From NCBI RefSeq assembly GCF_000315625.1, contig NW_005434640.1, positions 516,922 through 552,231 of the forward strand: 35,310 nucleotides of DNA, written 5' to 3'. The DNA is from Guillardia theta CCMP2712. Taxonomy: Eukaryota > Cryptophyceae > Pyrenomonadales > Geminigeraceae. Position 1 is the first letter of the stretch; every line of letters starts with the position of its first letter. Positions 16,389 through 29,924 of the stretch are shown piece after piece. Position numbers and translations under genes: made by a program. The notes beneath the pieces were generated by a model. That model was not told the origin of the DNA and searched no databases. It saw only the letters and a list, made by a program, of their open reading frames with translations.

Positions 16389-19300
16389 TTAGTAGTTGAT
16401 CTCTCGGCAGGCAGTGATGGCGGCAAGAAGGTTTTCCTTCATCAGCTCCTTGGTTCTGTACCTGCAAGGGAGTCAGCGAGGAGGAGACACAGCAGGTCTT
16501 GTCTACTTGGGAAGCTTCACGATGAAGAAACACGTCTCGGCCTCGGGCAGGACAGAGTCACCGTCCCCGCGATCGGAGGGGAAAAGTTTCATGGACGAGT
16601 GCTCCGAGTAGTCTGACTCGAGCGGCAGACGCTCTCTCCCCCACCTGCCAGCACGGGTGAGGAACCAACGCAAGCAACCGCTACACCCTCACGCGAAGCG
16701 GATGAAGAGTCGACGATCCTCCTGGCTGAAGCCCTCCAGCACCTCCCAGAACATCTGGATGTGGGGCGAGTCCGCAGAGAAGGATCCGCGGTAGCGCGTG
16801 TGGCGCTTGAGGGTTGCGATGTCGATCTCGGGGATCCCGCAGACGCGCCGCTCGAGCTCTTCGTGGGTCATGAGGCAGAGCATGGAGGAAGGAACGATGG
16901 AGCAGAGCCCGTCCCTCATCTTACTCAGCTGCTCCTTGCTCTCTCGCAGTCGTGCTTGCTTCACCAGCTCCGCGTACTCATGCCGCCTCTCGAAGGTCAC
17001 GCGCGTCTCCTCTCCTCCCTCGAAAAGAGGAACACACTTGCCGTCGGTGAGAACGGTCATGAAGGTGTACTGGAACAGCTCCTCAAACTTGTTGGCGCCG
17101 ATCGCTTGCCCGTCCTCATCGCGGAACTGCAAGGAGCTCCAGCAGGAGTAGTCGGTGGCCTTCAGATCCTCCTCGTCCAGCTCAATGCCGATCAGCGACT
17201 TCCAGACAAGAGAAGGGAAGTCGAGACTGAGCAAGTTCTGCGTCCGCATGGCAACCCCCATGAGCTGACCGATGAAGAAGAACATATCCAGCAGCTCAGG
17301 GCTGCTCGCTGACGGCCTCGGCACGAACTTGTCACGGTTGTCCCCGATGCCAGAGACAGCATTGGCGCACTTGATGAAGAGGGGAAGTTGAGGAGACTGC
17401 AGGTCCGTGCACAGGGCGGACATAGCTTCCCTGTAGGGCCCCTGGTAGCCCTGGTGCCCCTCCCCTTGGAACTTCACCCTCCACGCCATCTCATCTCGTT
17501 GCCGGAGCCTTGCAGCAGGCACGTACCGCAGTTGCCTGTAAGTCTGCATCAGCACCCCGTCGGCGCTGATGGTCGCCACCAGCGTCCCTCCCCTCATCAT
17601 GAGCAGCATGCTGTCCGCCAGGGAAAGCAAGACGGCCGGGATCGCCACATCGTCCCCGGAGTTTCCGAGCTCTGTGCTCATGAGGAACAAGGGCCCTTCC
17701 TTGGAGTCTGCCATGATCACCGCCACTGCCCCAGCCTCCTGCGCTCGCCTCACGACATTGACAAACTGCCCCCCACCGCGTTCGATCAGCGCGATGTTGC
17801 CTTTGATTTCGTCCTTGTTCCGTAGAGGCATAGACCCGTTAGGGGGATCTGTGAAAACAAGCTTCGCCCTGACCAGCTGATCCGCTGCCATTTCCCTAGC
17901 GCTACCAAAGTCTGAAGGGGCCACGAGGAATTCTTCGAGCCTCGAGTGAGGTTCTGTCTTGGACGAGATCTGCAGCCTCCACCTCTCGTGCTCTTCTGCC
18001 TTCTCCTTGGAGTCTCGTGCCCTTCGTCCCGGTCGGTGGATCAAGACTTCCAGGAGTCCCCGATCGGAGTTTCTAGACTGGCAGGCAGTCCAGTCGAGCA
18101 CGAGGTTGTGGAAAGAAGCCTTGGTCTGATAGAAGATCAGATACTGCAGGACAAAGGGAGAAGTCAGCTATACGATCACAGACGAAAACAAGGGAAGAAT
18201 TAACCTGAAGCTCACAGATAGTCGCGGCAATGGAAAGCTGTACATTACGATGAGAGAAGTCTACCAGCACAATTGCCTGGTGAAGGTGGCGATTAAATAA
18301 CTTCAACAAGATGAATCGTCTTTGCAGTGACTGCTGAGGGACAGAGTTGAGACGAAGCAACTTCCTCCTGTAATACTCAGTGACCACGATTTGAGCTGCG
18401 GGAATCTTCATAGCCGCGACTCCAGTGTCTTCACTCTGCATGTTCACAAGAGAAACCAACTCTGCATCTCTATCAGTATCCCATCTCACCAGATACCTGC
18501 CTTGTCGTCAGGCACTTCGGCACAGGAAATTGAGGGTTACCGATCAAAATGGAACGAAAAGAAAATCTCCCACAGCTTTGAGATGTCTTGCATTGCTAAA
18601 GTCTTGGCTTGATTCAAGAAGTCCTTTGGCTTCGTCGCCCGTGGCTGGGCGGGGTTCAAACATCTGCATACCTGATGAACTGCATCTGGCTCCAGCTGAA
18701 ACAACTCATTCAAGGCCTCCTCTGCTCGTGCTGACAGCTCGCCGTTTCCACTCTCGTCAAAGATCGAGCTCATGGATTCGTACTTGTCGCACTCCATCAT
18801 GATGGATCTGTCTTCTTCAAATATCATGTATCCATCATCGATCAACGAGTTTCTCTCGCTTTCCTTCCCATCATAGAGCTTTGCCGCGATCCTCATCGTC
18901 TGATCTAGACTGTCCAACCAAGGGGCGTTTGACGACGGGTTTACCTCCTTAGGATGCGCAGTCATGCATGGCTCAAACACCAGGGAACGAGTGGCGAGAA
19001 GCTCTGCAAGAGAGCACATGTACGTCGATCGAGGGCACAGCAGATCTTCCGAGCTGCCCCTCTTGCCGCTGTAGTGCTTGCTCTCCCACACGAACCTTGC
19101 ATTGGCCTCGTGCATCTAGAAGAAATGTCACAAAGTGTCATGGAGGAAATCAAGAGGCAGGGAAAAAGAAAACGAAAAGAGGGAGGAAAGGAACTCACAA
19201 GTTTTGAGAAAGCCGAATGCAAAGCAAGTGATAGACTGCAATCAGCCGTTGACCCCAGTTGGCGCATCAGCCTGCACGTGATGTTGTGCAGTTGCAGGCA

Positions 19301-22300
19301 ATGAGGGATTGCAATGGCAGATGACTTCTCCAACAGGTCAAGAAGGCCCTCCAGCATTGTGTAAAAGTGTTGCCTTGCCAACAGTGTGTGACAATTCAGC
19401 AGCAAGTTGCAAAGTAAGATGGCCGATGACAGATGTTTCTCGCCGATCGCAAGGGCTTGAACTCTGAAACCCCAGCTCTGTTCCGAGTCTTCTGTCGGGG
19501 CTGTGCTGGTGCTGTTAGAAGTAGTACTGCTTGATAGCGTCATCCATACAGGTGACGGGAGGATAAGCGGCATGAATGCCTTCCTCCTATCGTCCGACGT
19601 CGCAGTTGCTATCAAATCAGTGCAAGCAGCATCGCTGTAAAACTTCATCGCTTCATGATTCAGCAGAGAACATCGCGCGTCAAACACCACATACAACCAT
19701 GAAACTCCCTCGATGTAAAAATGTCGAGCACCGGCTGAGCCAGCGGTTGCCTGGCTGCGGATGTAAGGGTGTTCCGAGCTTTCTTCAACACTCGAGAGCG
19801 TCGCCAGAGCATTCTTCAAGCTGGACTGGCACTCGTCGACCAGGAAATCGATGATATTGGATTGAAGGTCCTCTCCGTCTTTTTGAAATACTGCTCCACC
19901 CACACCACCGTAGGTAAGGCTTAAGTTGGCGCCGTACCCAACAGGATTTGAAGTCAACTTCCTTCTCTTTTCCTTCAACGCAACATCAGATTCCTCTGGC
20001 AAATCCAGCATTTCCTTCCATTCGCTGTCCATCCCAAGGTCGGCTCGATCACGTTTCTGCCTCTCTGAGCCCATGTGCCTCTCCGTAGAATCGTTGCTCT
20101 CGTTAGATTCGAAATCTTTCATTTCGCCCTGCAGAAGCATCTCGATCCTCCTCTGAAGGACGTCCGCAAAAGTCAAAGCATCCTTCTCCCTTCTGGCAGA
20201 GGTTGGGAAGATGAGGAACTTGTCCAAAGTCAAGAAACTGCTACCTACTGCTGCTGCATTGATCAGGTTCATTAGAGACGATCGGCCTCCAAAAGTTGCT
20301 TCGCTGAATGAGAAATTTGCTGGAAAGTTGGCCAACAGCAATCGGATACAACTCCTTGCATACATGCTGCATAATTTGTGATCCAGGTCCGCCAATGATC
20401 TCATCATTTCATGAGGAGTTGCTTCGTAATCCAAGAAATTGCTGTAGCTTCTATTAACGCGATCCAAACAACTCGATGGGACAACAACAGAGTAAACTAT
20501 AGACGATGTGCTATCGTAGCATAACAACTTAGCCATATTGACATCTGAAGATGATTTTTCTATTCCATCTACGAACATACAACGACCTATCAGCTTCCGA
20601 TTGACACCGTACATGGCTTCACGAACATCACTGACGTCAAGCTCCGACAAGATAACGAGCATTCCCGGTCGAAGACTCTCTTCGCGGGCCCTGTGGGAAG
20701 AACTGCTAGACGGGATTAGAACACTCCCTCCCCCCCGAGGCCTGCCCAGCAGAGTGATAGTTGGTGTGCTGAGGTACGCCCGTTCGTCGTAGATCCGGTC
20801 GTCATTATTTCCGAAAGCCCTCAGCTCATCCAGGACACTAGACGGGAATTCAGTGAAAGTGCTTCCAAATCCAGAGGTGCTTGAGCTGATGCCTAGCTCG
20901 CTTTCTATTGCAACGCTCTGGTTGGTATCTTCATAGAAACTGTAACAGTCGCAGAGCAAACACAAAGGAACTTCTGAATCATCTGTCGTGGAATTCAAAT
21001 TGCCGCCCTCCCCACCCCCATCTGCAGCCTCTGAATACTCAGGGTGATCAGACAAGAAGCTCTCGCCATGTTCAAAGATCCAGTTCGCAGCTCTGTCCTG
21101 ATTTCCGTTCTCCCTGTCCAGCGCATGTTGGCACAGTCTCAGAGGGCTGCCGGTGATTTCAGCAAGATTCGCCGCCGCGAGTTCCCTTGTCCGCCTTTGA
21201 TCGTTCCTCAAGGGAGCTCGAGAATTTCGCATGAACGACTCCATCGCTGGGATCATCCGCTGCGATCTTGGGGGATTTGAGGAGGGTGTCGAACCGACAG
21301 GCATCGAGCTGTCTGCGCTTCCTGCCATCCCTCCACCTCCTCCGGGACCCGAAGCTCGGGCGTTGGAAAGCAGGGTCAAAGGGGCTTTGTCCTTGCTTTC
21401 GCACAGCAGAGAAAGGATGCCTGCGCGCTTCACTTCGTGGGTGATCGGGTCAAGATGGTTGATATTCTTCACAGCAAAGTGAATGAGGTCGTCCAACACA
21501 CCGTTGGCTAGAAGCTCTGTGTGATCAACGTCATTCTGGTTCAAAATGGTAGACAGGGACGAGAGGAGCCGGCTCTGGAATGACCTACACCACCTCTCGG
21601 CATTGCCCTCCTTCTCTCTCATCAACCGCAGGCAAGCAAACATATCCATGATGTTCTGGAGGGCCAGTTTCGCCTCGTTTTGGTCGCTTCCCAAGAGGAG
21701 CTGAAAGAGGGAATCGTTCTTCTGATTGAAAGAACAGGTCGAGCTCACAATCGGAAGAGTAATTGGAACCCAGTTTTGCAAGGATTTCGAGAAGATGACG
21801 TCTTCAGGCAGTACACACATCATACCCAGCAAATGGTCGCAGCGCACAACGATACCATATCTTGAGGGCACACGGCCAGCCGACCCGATCATCGGCAGCC
21901 TGATTCTCGAGCCAACTCGAATGCTGACATCGGTTTCAGCACAGAAAAGCTCAACCGCTGCCATTCCTTTTGCCAAAATGGATTGATTGATACTAGAACT
22001 AGGAAGAGATCGCGATGAAAGGAGATGTTCCCTTGACAATTTCATCATTTCAAAGGCCATCCCTAGAATCAACTTCCGCAAAGAAGGATTCGCACAAATT
22101 CGCTTCATGAAATTCACCAATTCCATTGCGACACTTAACTTTGCGTGCCCACTCCTCCACCTCCATGGCTTATTGTTCTCCGACTTGCTGGTTGTTCGCC
22201 CCCTGATCACAACTGTGAACGCTACTGACGACTCCCATTGCAACGACAAAGATTGGCAATCGTCATATGATCCTTCATACAGAACACATTTCTGATTCGT

Positions 22301-25300
22301 CTGTAGCTGGTTTGACAACTCTGACGCCTCCTTCTTCAAAGATTCTTCATCCATATCTTTGAACTTGCTTGTCAACTTCAAAGCCTTTTGACAATCACAC
22401 ATGAATTTTTGAGCAGACGATGAATCCATCGACACGCCATGACTGTAGGGAAATGCCAAAGTAACCCACTGCGCATTCTTCAACTCATTGCTGTCTGTAG
22501 AGAAGTCAATAGGTGCCTGCGGACTCGAGGCTGACTTGTCGCTGTAGCTTTCCTCCCTTGTAGCGCCAAGAATCGTTCCAATATCTCGAAAGATTGTATC
22601 CAACAAATTTCCATGGTTCTGCAAATCGAATAGCTGACGCACACTTGCCTCATTCTGACTCTGCATTGCATCACAGACATCGCTGCATCTGATGACATTG
22701 CTCAGGAGAACAAGAACAACTCTCTGAATCTGAGGACTTTCAGCAGTGATGGCCCACCGGCACAACACTGAGAAGAGTTCTGTATTTTGGAAAATCATTA
22801 AAGAGATGTATGACTTCCGATGGGCTAGTCCATGCAACCATGTCAGGGTCTTGAGCTGCAGCAAATCCTTTGATTCATTTGGCTTCAGAGCATCAATACT
22901 CTGAAATAAATTTTGTCCAAACGCAATGGCATGACTCAGAAATGTATGAATGTCAGCTTGCAGCTCTGAATCGGAAGGATCAAGTTGTGCGCAACTGGAG
23001 GAGACATGAAACAGCACCGACATAGCTGCGTCACAAAGACCGGTCAGCGTATCTAGATCAACCCGATCCCCTTCAGTAGAAGTGAAGCATGGAAAGTGCT
23101 TCAAAGAAGGATCCAACATGAGTTGCGATAGCTTGGCCACGATCGAGTTTTCTATCATAAACTTGACATCTTCTGGTTCCAACTGGAGAGAGAAGAATGC
23201 ACTTAGTACCAAATGCTTCAACGACGTATCAGTTCGATCCATGGGTCCTTCTCGGTCCAGCAGAAATTCAGCCAGATATCCAAATAACTTTGCCGATTCA
23301 TCCCTTAGTTCGATCTTTGATGATTGATTGTACAAGTAGAGTGCATTTGTGATATGAAACCGTGGCACACTCCTTTGCAGATCTGGTGGGAATGGACCGG
23401 TTGTGAATGTAGATATCATGATCTGTTTCACAGAGGTGAAAGATATCTGCTTCAACAGCCCTGACATCGTCTGGAGACGCATCTTGCGCCTTGCTATGAC
23501 ATTTCTATTTTCTTGTGCTGCCTCGATCACTTTCCTGGCTGGAACATCTGAAATCAGAAACTTGGTACAGAGGTCCACCCCATAGCGAAATGTGTTGGCA
23601 TGCTCTCCAGAGAATTTGGTGAGGGATCCTGAATGTTTCTCCTTATCCTCAACAGAAAGATTTTGGAATTCTGCCTGGAAAACGGGCCAGATGCTTGGAT
23701 CACCATGCATCTTCGTTGAGATCACAAGCATGCACCTCAACATGATTTCAAATGCCTTACTTTTCACCTTGTTCGAAATCTCAGCTTTGTTAGAATCGAT
23801 CGAGAACTCTGACTCCGAAACCTCAACTTCCATGTCCATTGATGCTCCACTTTCATCCAAGTTCACACCTGCTTGATTTGATGCAACATGTTGCAAGTTC
23901 ACGCGTGTTTCAAGAATCAAGTTTTGTAAGAAGCGCAAAGCACTATTACAAATGCATTGAATCTCCAATGGAAGTTGGTGAAAATCTTGGACGTTCCATT
24001 CACGAATGTCCGGAAATATTTCTTCGACATCAAACTTGTGCATTAATGCAGAACAAATGGTTGTCCCAAGAACAACCAGCATGTTTCTGTCTAGCCATTC
24101 TGGAGGCATCAAATTAGTGGTCAAATATTGCTCAATACAGGATTTTAGGGTGGACCCATTCGAAGCCATCGTTAGCTCTAATACGACATTTCCACCCATT
24201 GACAGCTTAGGGTTTTTCAGAATGTCACTGTACGACATGACAGAATCGCTGTCAGAATGTTCAAAAAGAATAGGAAACACTTCCATTGCCCAGTCCAGGT
24301 AGATCCCTCCATCAAACAAACATGACTTGATCCACTCATCTGATGCTCCAGATATTGGCTTTGGGACACTTCGAAGGTCACACCACATCAATTTTGCTGT
24401 GAGGCTGGCAAGAGTCAGTTCCAAGTCGAACAACCAATCCAGCGCCATCAGAAGCGAACTGCTCTTTGCACATCCATAAATGGAACACTTGATGTTCTTG
24501 GAAGACCTGTGGTCTTCTTGAATGTGTCCGTTGTTTCTGCTGTACTGTAGACAGACAGTATCCCCAGGCACACGAAAGGCCCTCCAGAGCCTCTTGCCCT
24601 TGTGACTTCCTTTAATTGTGTTCGAATAACCTCCACCATCCTTGATCTCCCAACTGATCTTCAGCTGCTCCTTCTTGTTCAAAATGACATCCTCATTCAA
24701 CCTGATGACCATGTACGAAGCTCCAGGAATATGACATTTTGTTGCTCCCTTAGCAGCTCCGCTCTTACCACGAGGGATCGACAAAGCTCGCCCGCCTAAA
24801 TATCGGCTTTCTGTGCATTTCACAGAAAAGGCACGATCTTGAAGTTTGATCGCTTCAATGTTTCGATTGAATTCATCAAGCACCTGAAGGAGCATTTGCA
24901 GAGATGGGAGCAATGCAGATGCAAGATTTGTAGAGATCGAATAATTCCAAGCATTGTCAAACAATGCCGTGATCAAAGTTGGAATTAAAACCCGAATGTA
25001 CGAAGGCACGACAGCCTTCTCGTCTTGATTCTTCACAAGCTCCTTCATCTTGTTCTCAGCTTTTTGAAGCAAACTCTTCACGTAAGTCATCAACAACAAC
25101 TCTGATTCCCCGGTCGATCTCGATGAACTGTAAGGAACACTGAGCATGTGCCTCTGAAACGCAGCTAGCAAATTCAACATGTGAGAGTCTTCATGTATAG
25201 CATCAGAGTCTTCCAGCTGAGATGAAATTTCAACGTTTTGCGACGGTTGATCATTTTGAGATACTTGGTCTGCATTGTCCAACAACAACAACAACAGCTT

Positions 25301-28300
25301 CACGGCCAGTTGCATTCTTTGATCGGAATCTGATAGCCATCGACCATCAAAAATCGAAAAGATGTGATTTAGGACACCAGGTTTAGCCAAGTGAGCAGCA
25401 GCAGATCTCAAGACTCGACCCTTCTTCTTTTGCTCAAGAAGTTGACATAGAAGAGATGCTTGCTGCTCCGCATCCGGAAAGAAAATATCAAAGCCTGCGA
25501 CAAGTGCATTGCTTGCTTCTGCACAAGTTGATCTCAGAATCGGATCGATTTCCGAGAAAGAAGCTGCAGGAATCTCTGCTAAAATCAAGATTTGCTTCTG
25601 CAGTGCGCTAAGGACGTTGCGAAAATCATCATCCTCTCGCATCTTGTCATCTACTTGACCAATATTTACGACCAAAAGACGCATGCAAGTGCGCAACGTC
25701 AGTAAGTCCTGTCTCATGTCTCTATCCTCGCAAACTGAGTCAACAAATCTGTTCAACCATGCACCCTCCCCTTTCATACAGAAATTCATCATTTCCAGAA
25801 TCAAGCGGAAGGTTTCCGGAATGGCTTCAATGCAGAATGGAACCCAAGATTGCAATACATCATGGCATGGTTCCATCACACATCTGAAATCCAGGTCAAA
25901 TTCAAAAATTCAACACTCGAAACGAAAATACACACCTTGCGTGCTTCTCCGCAGCTTCATAAAGGCATTTTAGAATGGATTCCATCACATTTCTGATGCA
26001 GGGAACTTTTTGCGCATCATCAACCGCCATGTCAACATCATTGCCAAATATTTCTGACGACTTCTGCTGTAAAAGACTTGAAGTCCAGGGATGCCGCCAC
26101 CTCCTCACCTTCAGGCCATCAACATCAATGTTCCATACAACATCATTGAATGGATCATAACAAGATCCGCCAGTCGCTCCACCTTTTCCCAGCTCCCTCC
26201 TTGGATCTTCCTGTGCATCGCCAAGCGAAATGTCGTATAAATAATGACCCTCCTTCATGTCGAAAACTCGGCACAAATATCCCGGCACTTTCGATTGGCA
26301 ATGATGTGGCGGTATGATAACCATCAAAAAGGTTCCATCGGTGTAGAATGACTGATACTCCATGCATTTGTCTGGAAATGCAGGAAGAAATATCTGCTCT
26401 CCACCAGATTCATTTTGAGGGACTGTATCCATTTGTCTTACGAGATGATCCGGTTTATGACCTGATGTTGCAAAATACAATAAGATCAATCTACAAAAAG
26501 ACAAAGAAGCATTGGACGAGCATACCTGAAGTGTAGGCTCCTCGCATCCAACATTGATCACACAGATCATACTCCGGATGACACACTTGGCATCGATGCC
26601 CTGGCGAGCTACTGCTCATGAGGAGCAATCCACAAACATCACAGCAGAGCGTTCCTTCTCCCTCATGGATCCCATAGTCGCACGGAGGTCCCCTGATGAC
26701 GACCGAACGAACATGCTTCATGTTTTCCAACGGATCAAAAGTATCAATTGAAAATGAAAAATTCGGCCAGGTAGATCCAATCTGTCCTCCTCCTTCTGAT
26801 GACTCGTCATCCTCCTCTCGCACATCAGATTGCTGCATCTGAGGCTGCACAACAGATTGTAATTTGTCTGGACTCTTCGAGATAATATGGAGGTATCGTC
26901 CATCCGATATGAGCGGTGAGCGCTCAGAACTGAGATTCGTCTCGGAAGATCGCCTTTCCATCTCTATTCCTTCCCGCGCAGCTTGAAGCGCAGCTGCTCT
27001 GCCAGCTCTGCCAGCATGCTCCAGTGGCGACAGAAACTCTCTTCTTTGCCTGAACCGGCTCCGATTGTCGTGATATTGCCGGAATAAAGTCTGACTGGGC
27101 GAGAATTCATCTAGGAACATGTGATCATCTATTTCTGAAGATTCCAATTCTAATTCAGTCAAGCCCATCTGCATGTTGCCTTCTAGCCTCTCTGTGACAC
27201 AATCATCCAATTGTAGATAAATGGAATCAGACTTACCAACTCTGGAGGATGCACCGCTGGAGTTTCCAGGCCGTTCAGCGGACCTTGAGGAGTCGGTATG
27301 ACCAGAAGACTGATTCCAGCCTTTCTCGGGCATCAAATTCACTCCAGCACCTTTCTTTGTATCCTTATCTGGCAACGTACCAACTTCTTCCAAAGTCTTG
27401 GAGTCGATGATCAGAATGCTTTTAGGAGACAGGTTTGGCGAACGCAGATACAAGAAGCCTCCTGCACATGCTATCCAAGGTCGTTCTGAAGATCTATACC
27501 TAGAAAGTTGATCAGCATTTCGCAACAGAGTCTAGACGAAGCCTCTAAAACATACCTAGATTTGTGCAGATACACATGCCCAGCTATTGTACCATGGTAT
27601 CCAGTGCCATATTTCACCAAACCATGTGTGCTATGCACATAAATGTACTTGCCATCGGAGGCAACAGATACAAATTTGTGGCATGTGGAACTAGATGACA
27701 TTTGAAGCCGAGCGCCCCTTGATGTTCCACCACCACTTGAAGGAACCAAAGAAGGCGAACCTAATTGAGAAATCGGCAAAAAAATAGTACGTCCTCCGGT
27801 TGGAGTAGATGAGGGTGGAATGGCACAGCTCATCTCCAAACGCTTTACTCCTGACCCGAGTTGCGAGTAGTCAATTTTTCCATATTCGGCAGAAAACGAA
27901 CCAATATCTTGCATTGTTCCATTATTCAGGTTCATCAGGAGTGAGGCAAGAGTGGCTAGAATACATCTCAGTGAACCCGAGCAAACCCCCAAATTCAACA
28001 TTGCTGCGGCTGCCGCACCCTTGACAAAAGAATCACTTGCTTGCTGGTTGACAGACAAGAATTTCGCGAGCCACTCCAGAAGCTTAGAAAGCCAAGTGGG
28101 TCTTTCTGTGACAAGTACAAGAGGCTTCTGAGCCGCAAGCAAGTCTCCAACAACAATGAGTGACCTTTTAGAAGCCTCGCCTTCACTACTGTCTGCCAAT
28201 TCCAAGAAGGTGCATAGCATTTGTTGAACTAACATAGGACGCGAGGGAGCATCACGGGAATCTGATTCCTGCAGGCCTGCAGAGGCATTCACTCCTACCT

Positions 28301-28851
28301 CCAGGGTACCATTCACATTTTCCTTTCCGAAGTGATCGTCTGCATGGCGACTGGCCGCCGTCAGCACCTGGCAACGTCATCAGATGCAAATCATCGTATA
28401 GGTACGAAGCAAACCTCTCGGAAACAGATGACCCTGCGTTGCAACAAAGACGCGTATGCAGAAGCACAGCTAGGATGAGCAAGAAGCTGTTGACTCTGTT
28501 TGGATGAAAGCTTTCGAGCCTCCTTTTCCACACCCGGGTAGTCCCATTCCAGCTGAGCATTCTCCACCTCGAACTGGATCACGGTGCTGTCGAATTCGTC
28601 GATTGACTCCCCGTAGAAAGCAGAATCTGGCTCGGGTTGCTGCCGAACAATCTGTAAGTGAGAGTTGCTGAGTTCAACCTCCAAGCACTCACCAAATCCG
28701 TCAAAGGTGTGTCCCTAGCAAAGACTTCCAGCCCAGGCTCTCTCAAGACAGTCAAGTCAGAAAAATGGAGGCGTGCTATGTGATCTAATCTAGAAGTCGA
28801 GCTTGCTGACCCTATGAAGTTCGTCCTGTTTGTATTTCGCCATGGAGGCAT
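16389..28851 (-). CDS. Giant HECT E3 ubiquitin ligase with ZZ finger, UBA-like and PA domains
   Basis: Exons on the minus strand: 28851-28693, 28651-28415, 28367-27556, 27499-26526, 26461-25936, 25883-19199, 19115-18541, 18496-18205, 18143-16693, 16644-16507 and 16461-16389. Their sum is 11,922 nt, giving 3,973 residues with every phase consistent; the introns are 41-83 nt. Domains in order: a region near residue 380 (DGKYIYVHSTHGLVKYGTG); a ZZ zinc finger near 685-720 (CDVCG...HRCQVC...YDLCDQCW); a very long central exon, probably helical; a UBA-like segment near 2457-2510 (NLAEITGSPLRLCQHALDRE); a PA domain near 3518-3611 (GNIALIERGGGQFVN, QEAGAVAVIMAD); and a HECT domain from about 3630. 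HECT marks are GPYREAMSALC, FFFIGQLMGVAMR, FAWGRERLP, the catalytic Cys about 3942 in LPEAETCFF (codon at 16532-16530) and a final KLPKYRTKELM helix. It should transfer ubiquitin to protein substrates. The C-lobe is most like HERC2/HECTD4-type ligases; the substrate is unknown. Confidence 0.93.
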
Positions 28852-29924
28852 TCTGAAGCTTGAATCTTTGAGGTCCAAGCGAGGAAACTTGCTTGGAGGA
28901 TTTTACGGCCTCAAGGCAAACACCTGGAGGACGAGTTAAGCGATGAGATATCGACTAGAGATGGCTTCTGATGTCCACTCATATCCTCAAAACAGCAAAT
29001 CTCAAAAAATCAGAAGTCGTTACTCCTTCGTATTCTGTGTCTTCCTGACTTGCTACACCCGCTCCTACCTCACTTGGTGCCAGCAGCCCAACCTCGTCTT
29101 CTAACCCAACAACTTGTTCATGTATAAATCAGCCTCACCAACGTCTCGGCTTAAAGTCATGAAGATAGATCCATCGTCTCTTCCTCCTCCCCCTCCCCTC
29201 TTCTCGCACGCAGCTTCCCTCCCTCCACCTCCCTCCACTCCCGGCATGCGCTGCAGGGGCATCGGAAGCTCTCGCTGAAACCGAGTAGTAGGGTGGTTAT
29301 ACCAGGGTCCTAGAGATGTATATTCATACTGAGGTGAGGTCTATTTGTGCCCTAGAGAATAAAAAGAAATTAGTACGCTGACGCTGAAGAAGGTAGTACC
29401 TTTCATAAGGGATGATTATAACAGCCTAACCATTGGGTCATAGGAAAATATAAATGTTCGAAGCATTTTGTACTACATGTTAGGGATTTATAAAACTTTT
29501 ATTGAAAAACCAATAGGAAATAATAATTAGATACTAAACTTGTACAAGGGTAATAGTCCCATATGCGACGCTTCGTATAGCTATGGAATTACAACTGTTT
29601 ATAAAATATCAGGTCACAGGCTAGCCTCGGGAGTCGGCTCACAGAGTCAGTTGGGCCCGGCGGCCGCTTCAGTGTCCTACGGTACGGCCGACCGGCCTGC
29701 CGGGCTGTCACTCACAGTGTAGTGGGCCCCGGCCCGGGGCGCGGCCCGGCCAGCCTGAGAGTCACGGGTGCAGGCCGCGGCGGCCGTGACGATCCGCCGG
29801 GGGCCCGGGCAGGGTTGGGGGGGGGCCGGAGCGTCCGGTCACTGTCATCAGACTAAGCCAATCGGACGGTTTCCGTGCGGAGAGTCTGACTTTCATTTTG
29901 GGGCCGCGAGCATCACTCAATGAT
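28852..29924. other. Intergenic mosaic: AT-rich block and GC-rich block
   Basis: This is the upstream flank of the HECT gene and the downstream flank of the PDZ gene. A pyrimidine-rich patch near 29175-29240 is followed by an AT-rich block (about 29340-29620). An abrupt GC-rich block follows (about 29650-29870), with GGGCCCGGCGGCCG, GGCCCCGGCCCGGGGCGCGG and GGGGGCCCGGGC. Similar GC words sit next to AT-rich DNA at 4770-4980. No coding sequence was recognised. A distal promoter, a CpG-like island or a repeat fragment are all possible. Confidence 0.45.

Noticed and set aside
18600-18690. Extra intron inside HECT exon 19115-18541 starting GTATGCAG
   Set aside because: Possible 42-48 nt introns keep the frame but lack a pyrimidine tract, and the uninterrupted reading is also open, so it was not adopted.
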